In this document: in pieces, positions 51,922 to 62,844 of the stretch
Position numbering within the stretch: position 1 is the stretch's first letter
How the letters are laid out: each line of letters opens with the position of its first letter
NCBI GenBank assembly: GCA_951230915.1
Contig: OX579633.1
Location: 3,038,001-3,102,000, forward strand
Source of the DNA: Antitrichia curtipendula
Taxonomy: Eukaryota; Streptophyta; Bryopsida; Hypnales; Leucodontaceae
Reading direction: 5' to 3'
DNA: 64,000 bases
Position numbers and translations under genes: made by a program
The notes under the pieces: generated by a model
Database searches by the model: none
Told to the model about the DNA's origin: nothing
What the model saw: only the letters and a program-made list of their open reading frames with translations

Positions 51922-54900
51922 TATCTCTTGTTAGAACAATCTCACCGTTGAGATTAGTGTATTTCTATTCCATCTTAGAGCTATTAACAATTTAGATTTT
52001 TCTTCAATCTTGAACCTATTTCTACTTAACAATTTTTTAATGAGTGAAAACTAAATGTGTATTTTTTGAATTTTTTTTCTAGATTCTTAGCTTAATTCTT
52101 TATCATATAAAATTAGAAATTCAAAATCAATAGAACAAAAATTATAAGTTATGAAGGTTCAAAGCCAAAAAATGTAATTGAACGAGGTGCAAAAAAAGCT
52201 TGTTACCTTACTTTAAATGCAAATATCTTGCAATCTGTATAGTGAAATTTTGTGAAATTTCTTCTACACATTTTTTATTCTTGAAATTCAATAGTACAAT
52301 TATACTTAACTACTACAAAAATGTCTAGATTTTTTAATAGAAAAGTTGACTATAAAGATTGAACAATTATATTTTATTCTTTGAAGTTAGAAGAAATGTT
52401 TTTTTTACCCTACCTAACAAATCATTTGACTTTGATTCCTAGAGTGAAAATTTTGCTCCATGCATGGTTATTTGTTTATAATTTTTTCAAATTGTAGAAG
52501 TAGTAGAAGCGTTCTACACATGTTCCCCGAAGTTGTTCGCCTTGACTAAAACTTTGAACAACATAACTTTCGATCCAAACACCTTATCGAAAAATATAAA
52601 TATAAAAAACTGTATTTTCATCAAGGTCACACCTTGTGTCAAACTTTCCAAAAGGTCTATTCAAAATTGACTTTTTATGAGCCTCCCGAAATTTCCGTTA
52701 AGTCAGTCATTCAAAGACCACTATGTTCCTTCCAGGTTAATACTGTAAAGACTTCCACAGGAAACGTGTAATAAAATTATTATTAGCAGTATTAAATAAC
52801 TGAACAGAATGAAAGGTATAACGTGTATTTTAAAATTCTCTTACGAATCTGTACCCCAAAGAACGGGGGGGAACGCTGTTGGGAACGCCTTGAACAATGA
52901 TAATCTAGGATATTCCCCATAACCCTCGGCTTGTTACAGACCAGCCAGGCCTTTTTCCCAAGCCGGTGATTTCTACAGCTCAGCCAGGGTGCGTTACCAA
53001 ATGGGAAAAAGCCGAGCCTCCCACAATCCCATCTTTGAAACGCATGCCATTATGCATGGGGAAGTGAGTGAGGGCTTCCAAAAGGCGGTTCAAGGATCTT
53101 TGTGAGCCTCATGTGCCAAAGCCCCATTATTGGACAAAGCGCACAGAACTTAGATCCATAGAAGTACGTGCATTTTCCAACTGACTGTAGTAGTCTTGGC
53201 TACTACTTCTCGATTGACTTTTCTGTTATTTTTAGCTTCGCCCAATGGTATATGCTGTACAGCACGGAGAATGCAGCAGGGTTGGGGTGACACGTCGACC
53301 AGTGAGCCCCGCCAGAGCTTGAAGATTCTGCCACTATTTGGGGGAGTGGCCGACCTCTCACGTTCTGCGATTTAAAGATGGAAGTGGGAACACACTCAAC
53401 ACAGTCAGTTGCTCATCACTATTGTCCAAAAAAAAAAGGATGGGCCCCTGTAGAGTTGCCTGCACCGGATGCCTCATCATCAGAAACGCACTTGAACAAC
53501 GAAGCCAGACTAACTAAATACGGTAGCAGAAATCTCTTTTTACTTTCATGAATGTCAAACACGATTCAGTTGTGCACTGAGTGAGAATCATGATCGAAGT
53601 CTTTTCAGAAAAAAAAATCACATTTTTCCATCCTCAATCACACCAAGTGCTGGTTGTGTTTCATCTGTACGATTATATTCAAAATTGAAGGCTGTATATT
53701 GACCACAGAGTCCAACAACAAGGCATGATTCCTTTCTTGTGCTCCATCCTCCGTTGCTTGAGATGGCCTGGATAACCTTTGAGAGCCAGAATGGTCAATA
53801 TGCCAAGTCATTTTGTTGAATCTTGAATGTCCAAATCTGTACTTTCCAGTTGATCAAAGGGATCACATTGAGCAAAAGGGTTTGTACTGTTCGATAGATC
53901 GAAAGGGACTCACATTGAGCAAAAGGGTTGAAAGTTACAAACTTCCTATGGCCAGCCAGTAGGAAAGTGATACAATTGCTTCCAAATTCAAAATTGGCAT
54001 AATGATTCCCGTAATTCGTAATTGCAAAATGTCATCTTATGAACCTAAACACCTGGGAGAACTGTTGATAAATGAGCCACTTCTATTGAAAATACCCCTG
54101 GGCCTTTTGATACGTGAGCCTCTCCTACGGATAGCATGGTATTAAACGTCGATTGCTTCCCTGGGATCCAAACTCTGACCTCCAAAAGAAACTTATCTTC
54201 AGAAAAATCCATGGTATACTCTGAAATTGAAGGGTGGGATAGTGGTACCTTGCTTTAAGCCTTCAATTCTTGCACAAACAAATTTCTGCAGACAACTTTC
54301 ACAATTTGAGAGCAACAAACTCCCATCACAATATTGCCTCCCCAGCACCACATACCAGCACAAAACATGCAAAAGGAGTACTGAAGCCTCAGAAATCTTG
54401 TATGAAAAATTGCTTAGACCACCCAGAGCAGCGTTCTTCAATCTCTGCATTCGTTCTAAGATTATCCTCGAGCAGAAAAACTTATGGTCGACCAAATTGA
54501 GAAATGATAGAGTAAATTACAGGATACAAAACCTTCCGGAACTGGATCCAGTTTCAAATGATTGACCCGTTACCGACAACAACTCATCTTTTCATTCACT
54601 TGGTTGGAATTATTAGCAAGAGGAGCAAACTTGACGAAACTTTTGTCGCTACTAATCTCTTAATGGAAATGCGATTCTCAAATGTCATTTATATTAGTTC
54701 GTTTTGAAATGCATAAGAAATTCAGACACATTGATGAAATTTGATAACAACAAATTTTTCTATCGTACCCAAGAATCTCTCCACAGATCCATACATCTCC
54801 CAGAAGAAAAGTCCTACATAATCAAATCCATAACGGAAATGCTTCAAGTTACCAAATAGAATCCCCCAATTTCCAGTAGATCAGTACCTTCCAAGTCAGA

Positions 54901-55228
54901 AACACTTAAATTCAGCCTCTGGAATTAAAGAAATCTTCGAAATTTGCGTTCGTTTCCGTCTGCCTAGACTCAGAGACAACTTGCTAAGACCTTCGAAAGA
55001 AAGAAAGTGTAGCTTGAGCATCAAAACCCCGTAACCCTAGACGAACGCTACGCCGTAGGCCTAGTCTAGACGAGGCCACGGCTGTGACTGACTAACCTTC
55101 GCATCGTGGTATTTATGACGACAATTCCCCTAGTCCAGGTGAATCAGTTTCATAAGCAACAGACAGAAGAAGAGAACCTTGAGGAGCAGAAACACTAAAC
55201 ATATTTGCTACAGAAAAGGACAAGAACT
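51922..55228. other. Intergenic DNA; more G+C-rich from ~52.8 kb; no recognised gene
   Basis: The right part (52.8-55.2 kb) is less AT-rich and looks like single-copy flank. A 98-codon minus-strand frame at 54199-54495 (Cys-rich, with a hydrophobic stretch) and an overlapping plus-strand frame were considered, but neither resembles a family I know. A short direct repeat (cattgagcaaaaggg) occurs at about 53865 and 53912. Confidence 0.4.
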
Positions 55229-55868
55229 AATCGTCGTTGCTAAAGACACTAAGTACTGCCATACTACATGACTGTCAAGTGCAAAAGAGAGAGGATTCCG
55301 ATCCTGATAAGGATCGACGTGAATTAAGAATCCATTTCTTCAAAACTCCACACCAAAACGCGCAGCACCACAAAGTACAAGAACCAACCATCTACTCTAG
55401 AGGTGCCGTGTATTACCACACTTCAATTGCCAAATTCAGGAGAAAACACTTCGGTCCTGCTAAAAACCAGCCTGAAATTAAGAATCCGGTTGTTCAAGAC
55501 TCCACACCAAAATGCACATCATAGTGAGAGAACAACAGGAACTAGCCATCATTGCTACAGATTCTGACTGTTACCACACTACACGACTTCCAAGCACAGG
55601 AGAGAACATTCCGATCCTGTTAAAGACCAGCGAGACTTAAAGAATCCATTCCTTCAAGACTCCGCACCAAAATGCACATCACAGTGATCGAGAGGACACC
55701 AAAGAACTCGCCACCATCGCTACAGAGACTGACTAATAATTACCGCACTGAACGATTTCCAACTTCCCAAGCACAAGAGAGAAAGATTCCGATCCTGTTA
55801 AAGACCAGCGAGACTTCAGAATCCATTCCTCCAAAGACTCCGCACCAAAATGCACAACATCGTGAGTA
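55229..55868. repeat. Four ~160 bp tandem units
   Basis: Units start at about 55229, 55388, 55546 and 55711. Conserved cores are 'gattccgatcctg(t)taa', 'agaatccattccttcaa' and 'gactccgcaccaaaatgcac'. Units 3 and 4 are most alike. On the minus strand each unit holds pyrimidine-AG motifs resembling splice acceptors, but no coding frame runs through. Confidence 0.8.
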
Positions 55869-56716
55869 ACTTAACAAGAACAACGTCTCCTCACGGACTC
55901 TACAAAGTGAACCGAAACCCTAAAAAGCGCCGGAGCCTTGTGCGCACATGGGTGACTACCGGTATGCAGGGGGCACTCATCATGCAAGGGCCGGGAAAAG
56001 GCCAAAAAGGAGGGGGAGGGGGGGGTGGAGAGGGACAAACTTACTAGTAACTCACTGTACAGTCTAGGTCAGATCAATGGGCCCGGGCCGACGGGACTGA
56101 CTGACGAAGTGACGATGGTCCTGGCGAGTGACGTGTGGATAGCGAGATCAAATATATCAATCACATGCTTGTCGGATAGGGTCGAATGTTGCAGCTCTTT
56201 TTTCGGTGGGCTCATCTGAGTCGTTGATTCTACCCGCATGGCATCAGGGGGTCCATTCAGGTCGTCCGTCTTACACCTGTTGTGTCAGGTTGTGGTACCG
56301 CCTTGGTGGAGGGAGGCTGTTCCGTAGACTGGTCCCTGCCGGTTGGGGACTGGTGTAAGTTACAGTAGCATAGGCCTCCCTTTTTGATTTGGGTGAAGGT
56401 GGGTTTCCGGCTTTCCGCTTTCCTTGCGCCTTTACTATTTCTGATTGTGATTTGGGGGGGTGCAGGGTTCTGTGATCCGGTTTGGAACTTTGGATCATGG
56501 GGCCCAAGTCTCTCACGATTGGGAATTATTATAGGGTTTGGGAAGTGGGAGCGAGACACATGCTGGGGCCACACAGGGAGAGAGATAAACGCTGGGGGCA
56601 GACTCTATTTTTTTGCCTCCTGTTGAAACAAGAAAGAATATGAACAAACTTCAATGGGGGTACTCACACCCCCTCCGAAAAGCGGACAATTCTCGTAGAT
56701 TGGACGCGGCATACTC
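55869..56716. other. Non-coding flank with a G-rich tract
   Basis: A poly-G-rich stretch (GGAGGGGGAGGGGGGG) lies near 56010-56030. No gene was recognised; short frames on both strands are uncharacteristic. Confidence 0.4.
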
Positions 56717-57075
56717 TAAGGGCCGCTTTGCACCTAGAGGCCGGGCCAATTTTTCACCAAGCCAATTGCCCAAAATTTCAGCCCATTCTTGGGTTAGAAG
56801 CCAGCCTCATTAAATCTGACATTGGCCTTCAGGCCAAGAATTGGCCTTCAATTGGGCTCCCATTTTTGGTGCACCCAATTCAACAAGCTGGGGCCATGCT
56901 CGGGCCATGTCAGATCATCTATTTGAGGAAAAAAAACTCTGACATAACAAATTGGCCCGGCCTCTAAGTGTAAAGGGCTTGAGGCTGATTCAAGCCTTTC
57001 AACCAATCACAAGCCATGATTCTTGACATCTGACACACCAAATTGGCCCGGCCTCTAGGTGTAAAGCGGCCCTAA
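56717..57075. mobile_element. ~358 bp inverted-repeat element (GGGCCGCTTT ends)
   Basis: The left end TAAGGGCCGCTTTGCACCTA and the right end are inverted over roughly 38 bp, including AGAGGCCGGGCCAATT. An extra right-end-like copy lies inside near 56945-56985, implying internal duplication. The superfamily is not assigned; no clear target duplication was found. Confidence 0.75.
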
Positions 57076-57700
57076 GTGCTTTCCCCCTTTTTCCAGTTTT
57101 CCAGATCCCTGAACCTCCAAGGTTTTAGAACGACACTTCTTCTACTCCAGAGGTGAAGAAATGGACTTGAACGAGCTTTTCTCAAAGAAATGTTTACCCT
57201 CCTTGCTCCAGAGTTTCATCCCTTGGCCAATTTGGGAGTCCGTTCGGCTCCCGGCTTCACTATCATTGGTTCCGTGAATTTCGCTAACTTACCCCAACCA
57301 AACCCATTCTCCAAGATTTGGCAGTGCATGCTCCATACACAAAAACGGGGGGGCGCACCCCTTCCACATACAACAGCTTCCTATTGGTTCCCCTTTTCTC
57401 TCACTGCCTTCTCATTCTTTAAGAAAATTTGCTTCTCGGAGGGGGGGGGGACTACTCCAAATGTATTAGAATAAATTTGCTAATTACTGCTTAGACAAAA
57501 TTCAAATCCTTCTCTATATTAATATATACACTTGCATACTCTGAAATTTGGCATTACTATTAAATGTTGTGTTGAGATTCACCTTCCAAAAATAGAATGT
57601 GCAACAATTTCTTCCAACAAAGTTTATTGCAAAAGGCGACAAGAGTGAAATCTTGTTAAAAAGAATTCTTGTAAGGTAGGAGTTTCTGAAAGTGCACATG
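57076..57700. other. Non-coding spacer
   Basis: No recognised gene; a short frame starting at 57161 (MDLNELFSKK) stops after about 38 codons. A G-run lies near 57440. Confidence 0.4.
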
Positions 57701-57818
57701 CTCTAAAATCGCCCACTTCTTCAAATGTACACTATGTACGCTATTGTACATGGATTTTTTTTGTAGCCTTCAGCAATGTACAAACAATGTACATTTGAGG
57801 AAGTGGGCGATTTTAGAG
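57701..57818. repeat. 118 bp hairpin element with 31 bp arms
   Basis: Arms 57701-57731 and 57788-57818 are almost perfect inverted copies beginning CTCTAAAATCGCCCACTTCT, with the loop containing further short TGTAC repeats. A compact MITE or fold-back. Confidence 0.8.
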
Positions 57819-57844
57819 CCCTAAACCATTTCAACTTCAAAATT

Positions 57845-58010
57845 TTATAATTGATTCCACAAAGCTCCAAAAAATGTGAAATGACTTGGATTAGATGCCA
57901 ATTCCACTTGTCTTCCAAGGAAAATTTACTAAAAAATATTTCTAGAAGCTTCACCTCCGCAAAATTCAGTTTCAACTCTAAAATGGGCAATTATGGACCT
58001 CCTACCTTAG
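57845..58010 (+). repeat. Dispersed ~170 bp repeat, copy 2
   Basis: Colinear with 29190-29360 (see that entry); starts just right of the 57.7 kb hairpin. Confidence 0.55.
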
Positions 58011-58040
58011 CTCTTCACCGTACAATGTGCAGTCCTTCAC

Positions 58041-58217
58041 AAATTTCAAGATAGGCCATTATGGTGCCAATATGGTGCATTGAAATGCTATCAAGCTAAT
58101 TTGGTACCAACCTCCATGTTAGGTTTGATACTGAGTTTGCATGGAGGTTGGCACCAAATTAGCTTGATAGCGTTTCAATGCACCATATTGGCACCGTAAT
58201 GGCATGTCTTGAATTTC
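58041..58217. repeat. Long hairpin, ~77 bp arms
   Basis: Left arm 58041-58118 and right arm 58140-58217 pair over almost their full length (shared AATATGGTGCATTGAAA and AGCTTGATAG with complements) around a ~21 bp loop. The size and near-perfect pairing resemble a young miRNA-type precursor or a fold-back MITE. Confidence 0.8.
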
Positions 58218-59251
58218 CTGATGTCAATGTGCAGTAACACAAAATCTTGTTTTAATTGCATTCCATTTTATCCCATTGTATGTGTAGTGTTTACATATTG
58301 TGTGGTTATTGTTTGGTAATGAAGATGGCAAATGTTTGGTTCTTGGATCTATATGGTGAATGACAGATTTACTTTTAATCCTCAATAATTGAAGGACGTT
58401 GGGACCTAAATGTTGTGATGGATGACTATTGTGTTAACTCTAAAAACAAAGAATGCACATATTTGTCCATTGAGGTAACTACACCTAATTTTGATTGCTT
58501 TCTAAAACCAACTACTACATATTCTTGTCTAAAATGCACTTCCATTATTAATGAGAGTCTATGGTTGGTTTTAGAAAACACCTATTTTTAATACTTTGAA
58601 AAATTTGTAGTTTATTCATATGGTGTTAAAAAATGCATTATAAGAGAATCTACAATCTCTTTTTATCTACCAACAAAACCGCACATAAAAAATTTCAATA
58701 TTATGATGTAAATGATGTTGAATTGTTGATTTGTGTGATTGTAGGTGCCATTACCTTAGTGGGAGTATTGCGGTGACTACCTTGGTCATGGAAATTGTGT
58801 CTTTCTAAGATTAAAGTAAAATAATTCATTCTCGTTTATTAAAGATGGTGTGTATAGATGGAGTCAAAAATCATAACTAAATGTTATTTTTGCCCTATAG
58901 ACAAACAAAAATCATTTTTGTATTTTTGTAAATTTTCAGAGCCAAGATTGGGAGAAACTTCACAATGTTCAATAGGTGCATGTTCAAAGTGCCTTGAGAA
59001 AGACCCTAGACCACCTACTAAAAGCATATTATTTTACAATCATGAACTACCATTCGAGCAAATGGTTTGAGGCCATATTGGTGACACTTCAATAGACACC
59101 TATTTAACAAGAAGTGGAAGCCAAGAATACCAACTAGTTTTGCTTTAGTCTTTATTTACACCCAAAATGAAGGGGGGCAAAAAATTGACTTGAAGTCTTT
59201 TTCACTAAGAAGCCCCTTTCGTTGCCATAGGGGAGTCCTCTCCAGGGGAGT
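58218..59251. other. AT-rich DNA, no gene
   Basis: The 70-codon plus-strand frame at 58858-59070 is the longest and has no recognised family. Nothing else was seen. Confidence 0.4.
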
Positions 59252-59429
59252 GCTAGCATGTGAATCTAGAATTCTATATTATAGACTCCTTTTATGGTTG
59301 CATGTGTTTGTATTATAGGTACCTATGTTATCAGTACATATGTTATAAACACCTTCAAATGGTTGAAGGTACGTACCTATAACTAAGTTCAAGGCTTGTA
59401 GGTTCACATTTTTGTGCTCAAGGGCTAGC
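59252..59429. mobile_element. MITE-like copy, GCTAGCATGTGAGC family
   Basis: The left end is GCTAGCATGTGAATC; the right end includes GCTAGC at 59424-59429 in a rearranged context. The interior has 'attataggtacctatg' and 'accttcaaatggttg'. A diverged copy. Confidence 0.55.
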
Positions 59430-59796
59430 ATGGTTGTCCTCCTTTAGATTGGTGTAAACCACAAAAGGCATGAAATGCACCACCATTTTAAAATACATTT
59501 TTTAAGTAGGACAAAAAATATTCAAAGTTTTGAATTTTTTTGGCTTCTAATCCTTTACAATGAATTCACTCTCTTTTCCTTGCTTGGATCTCTTATTTGT
59601 ATGTATATATATACATAGGGAATTGCTAAAGCCACACCCAAAACTACTAACGCCACACTCCCTATGAGCATGTAATTCAACAATTTAATGCTATATTTTT
59701 CTATTCAAGTGGTCTATCATTCATTCAATCACATTATGACCACCTTCTTGAAAGAAGAAAGTTTAAATGGCTCATTTTCTAAGTGTAAGATATGCG

Positions 59797-60130
59797 TTAG
59801 GAAAAATATGGGGCCTCAACAAGGCCTTTGTAAACAAATGCAGTCCCTTTTTTTTTTTTTTTCCCAATGCTGGGAACCAGCCCACACCAATTGCCAGAAA
59901 ATTTTACTTAATTAAATCCGAAAAATCAAAAATTAAAAAAAAAAAAAAAGTCTTAGAAAAAAATAAGAAACACTTTTGATTTTTGATTATTGATTTTTTT
60001 TAAGGAAAAAAGCTGATGTGGCATGCCATACGCCACATCAGCCTGCGCAGTTTTTTCCAGGGAACTTCAGTTCCCATGACTAAGGGACCCCCATTCTCAA
60101 GGCCTTATTGAGGCCCCATATTTTTCCTAA
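59797..60130. mobile_element. 334 bp inverted-repeat element with internal hairpin
   Basis: The ends TTAGGAAAAATATGGGGCCT (59797 on) and inverted copy ending at 60130 pair over about 33 bp. Inside, GCTGATGTGGC and GCCACATCAGC form a second hairpin at about 60012-60043, and there are T- and A-runs. No coding sequence. Confidence 0.75.
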
Positions 60131-61353
60131 TGGAGGTTCTGATTCTTTTGAAAAGTGTTGCCTATCATATAATCTTATTTCAACACAAAAAGTTTCTTTT
60201 GGAAAAGCTTATAAGAAAAATATAAACTTGGCTTGTCCATGCACATCTAATCTAGTTTGCTTCTTTTCAAAATACTTTGATTAGTTGAAATTGGATTGCA
60301 CAAAATTATGAGTTATCAATGTTTTGAGAAGGTGTAGTATTCTAATTCCAGATTTGTCCACGTATGCAAATGGTAAAAAGTTCATAAGGTCAAATTTTTA
60401 ATTCATTTGGAAAAAAGAAACCAACAAATTGAAACGTATAGAGTTTTCATATGCTTCAAGTGAAGTTCAAAATTCAAAAATTACAAAAAAAAATTAGACG
60501 TTTAATAATGATCTTACAAGGACAATTCAAAAACTTCAAAAATTCTTTTTAAAAACAAGAAAAACAGCCTTGGGCATTTAGGAGTTAATTTGTTGATATT
60601 GCAATTAGTGGTAGAGAGCTATGATGCACTAAATCAATTAGTGGTAGAGAGCTTTGATGCAATCAACATGTATAAATACCATCTAAATCTAAACAACCTA
60701 AAGTCCAAAATTAAAAATTCAATTTCTATTGTTCTAGAGATATATGCAAAAGCATTAAGAGATTTTTCATTGTTTTGTTTAAACATTGACGCATATATTA
60801 AGATTTTGCCAAAATATTAAAAGACCTGCTCAAGGTTGTCCAAATACTCAAATATTCAAATACCTAATGACCATGCACATTGCTTGCCAGACATTTGCAA
60901 TTTTCAAGTTACTGAGGTTAGGCAAATTTCAAACATTTGTGATTTTGATTTTACTTTATGTTACAGTCACAAGTGTCCACAACTCAAGTGAAGGGATGAA
61001 ATTTGAACTTACAAAAACTTTATACGTTTGTGTGCAATTTTACCTCCAATTTGTAACAACTCCCTATCACTAACTGCATGTTAAGGGGTTCAAACCTTGT
61101 TTGCAACATGAAAGTGGCAAAGTGACATTCAGTTTTCCTTCCGCATCCAAAAAATGTACATCAAATAGTGCATTTGGGTTGCCTTGACAATCAGGCTCAT
61201 TTACCATGGAAAGTTACCTCATGACTCATAACTTGACCACTTGGAAGTGCATGAAATTGCTTAAATACTAAGATTTCACATGATTTACCACGTGGACTCA
61301 TCCAATTTGTCATCTTGCAACTATATTGTTGTTGTCAAGGCCTTTAAAAGTTG
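60131..61353. other. AT-rich DNA with a solo TTAA-element right end
   Basis: At 60574-60588 the sequence GCATTTAGGAG|TTAA matches the right end of the TTAA family; I cannot find the matching left end. A short direct repeat ('agtggtagagagct') flanks 60608-60650. No gene. Confidence 0.4.
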
Positions 61354-61452
61354 CTTACTGCTGTAGTTATTGCTTAATTTACTGGAGCAGCAGTACGTAT
61401 TTAAATAGTGTGAAATGTCAAGAAATTAGTAAGGTGCAATCTAATTGCACTA
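61354..61452 (+). repeat. 99 bp direct repeat, left copy
   Basis: Almost identical to 61846-61944. Both contain CTGTAGTTATTGCTTAAT and GTGAAATGTCAAGAAATTAG. The copies bracket a 393 bp segment with a purine tract and a 16 bp array. Confidence 0.85.
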
Positions 61453-61619
61453 TGTCAACGTCCAAAATGGTCCAATTGCCATTTTGACGCCTAAATAGCT
61501 TTAATCTTTTCATTTTAATTAGTAATTAGTTATAGAAGTTGGGTGGTTTTGTTATTTGCCAATTTTATGTAAATTATGCCCCCACCTTTAATTAAGGGTG
61601 GTGGCAAGGTAAAAATATA

Positions 61620-61809
61620 ACAGAGAGAAGAAAAGAAAAGAAAAAATATAAAAGAGAAAAGAAAAGAGAAAAAACAAAAGAAAGAGAAAAGAAAAGAGGA
61701 AAAGAAAAGAAAGAAAAAAGAGAGTCTCTCTTGATGGATCTCCTTCTTGGTGTATCTCTCTCTTGGTGTATCTCCCTCTTGGTGTATCTTCCTCTTGGTG
61801 TATATAGGT
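61620..61809. repeat. Purine-rich tract followed by four 16 bp tandem units
   Basis: 61620-61725 is nearly pure A/G on the plus strand. Units of CTTGGTGTATCTCTCT type start at 61746, 61762, 61778 and 61794. Minus-strand frames across it are low complexity. Confidence 0.8.
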
Positions 61810-61845
61810 AGGGAGAGGGAAATAGTTGGGGGGCTCAATTTTGTT

Positions 61846-61944
61846 CTTACTACTGTAGTTATTGCTTAATTTACTGGAGCAGCAGTACATATTTAAATAG
61901 TGTGAAATGTCAAGAAATTAGTAAGGTGCAACCTAATTGCACTA
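61846..61944 (+). repeat. 99 bp direct repeat, right copy
   Basis: Copy of 61354-61452 with about three differences. Together with the left copy it resembles a very short terminal-repeat element or a segmental duplication. Confidence 0.85.
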
Positions 61945-62844
61945 TTTGGTGTAGGTTCCAAAAATCATTGATTTTCGGCACGTCCATCCTTGGCACAATT
62001 GTTGACACTTGTTTTACCTTCTATTCTAACATTAATTTCGACACTTCTTCAATACACAATTGTTGAAATACAAGAATTTGTGCAGCTCTTCTTTGAAAGT
62101 TTAGTGTGAGAATACTAATGCGTCAAAACAAAAAGAGCATCATTTCTTTGGACGTGAACGTTAACATCAAGTCCCTAGATTCTATAGATTTCAAGTAGTT
62201 GGAAGCAAGATGATAATTACTAACAAATTTGACAAAGGCAAAGTAGCCCAAAGCAACCTTGATTCTTCTTTACAACTGCTCCGAATAGAACATTCCAGGA
62301 GCGCATGGAAGTGGTTTCCGGTGAGATTGTTGATATCCAAGACTCAGCAAAGAAGCAGACCCTAAGTTCAAGCCTAAGGCTAAATACCAACACAAGCAAT
62401 AAACCCTTATAGTTTATCTTGAACTGGACAGAAACCAAAACAGAACTGGAGATACTAAGAAAACACAAACAGGTCATTCAATGGCCGTCTAAATGTTGGA
62501 GTCTTAATGGAAGGTGGCTGGCTACCCATCAGGTGTAAATATGACGTTACTTGAGGGCATGAAACAACACCATCAAAGCTCTAAGACTCGTTGAACTCGA
62601 GACAACCACAAAGGCACACACATGAGCTTGCTCGATTTTACCGCTTAGGTTGATCTATACTTGCCATATAGGCAAATCTCGATTGGAGTTACTGCAGTGA
62701 CAACCTCCAAATGACTGTTTCTACCTACCAATATGGAATCCCATAGCCTTGGTGTCTAAGCTGCAACACTAGTTAGGAGGAGAGAGGACACAAGGTGTGA
62801 CTATGTTCAGAACAACCCAGATTTGTAAAGATGGAGCCAATTTG
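61945..62844. other. Downstream flank of the CGEP gene
   Basis: The part next to 62845 is probably CGEP 3' untranslated region (minus strand). No other gene was seen; the 85-codon minus frame at 62220-62477 is unrecognised. Confidence 0.4.

Noticed and set aside
54199..54565. Overlapping 98- and 112-codon frames on opposite strands
   Set aside because: The minus-strand one is Cys-containing with a hydrophobic stretch, but I recognise no family and no exon chain; not enough to call a gene.
61530..61890. Minus-strand frames of ~100 codons rich in Phe, Leu and Lys
   Set aside because: Direct translation of the purine tract and the 16 bp tandem array; low complexity.
61354..61944. Miniature LTR retrotransposon (TRIM)
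   Set aside because: The direct repeats are convincing, but no primer-binding site, polypurine end at the expected place, or target duplication could be identified, so I list only the repeats.
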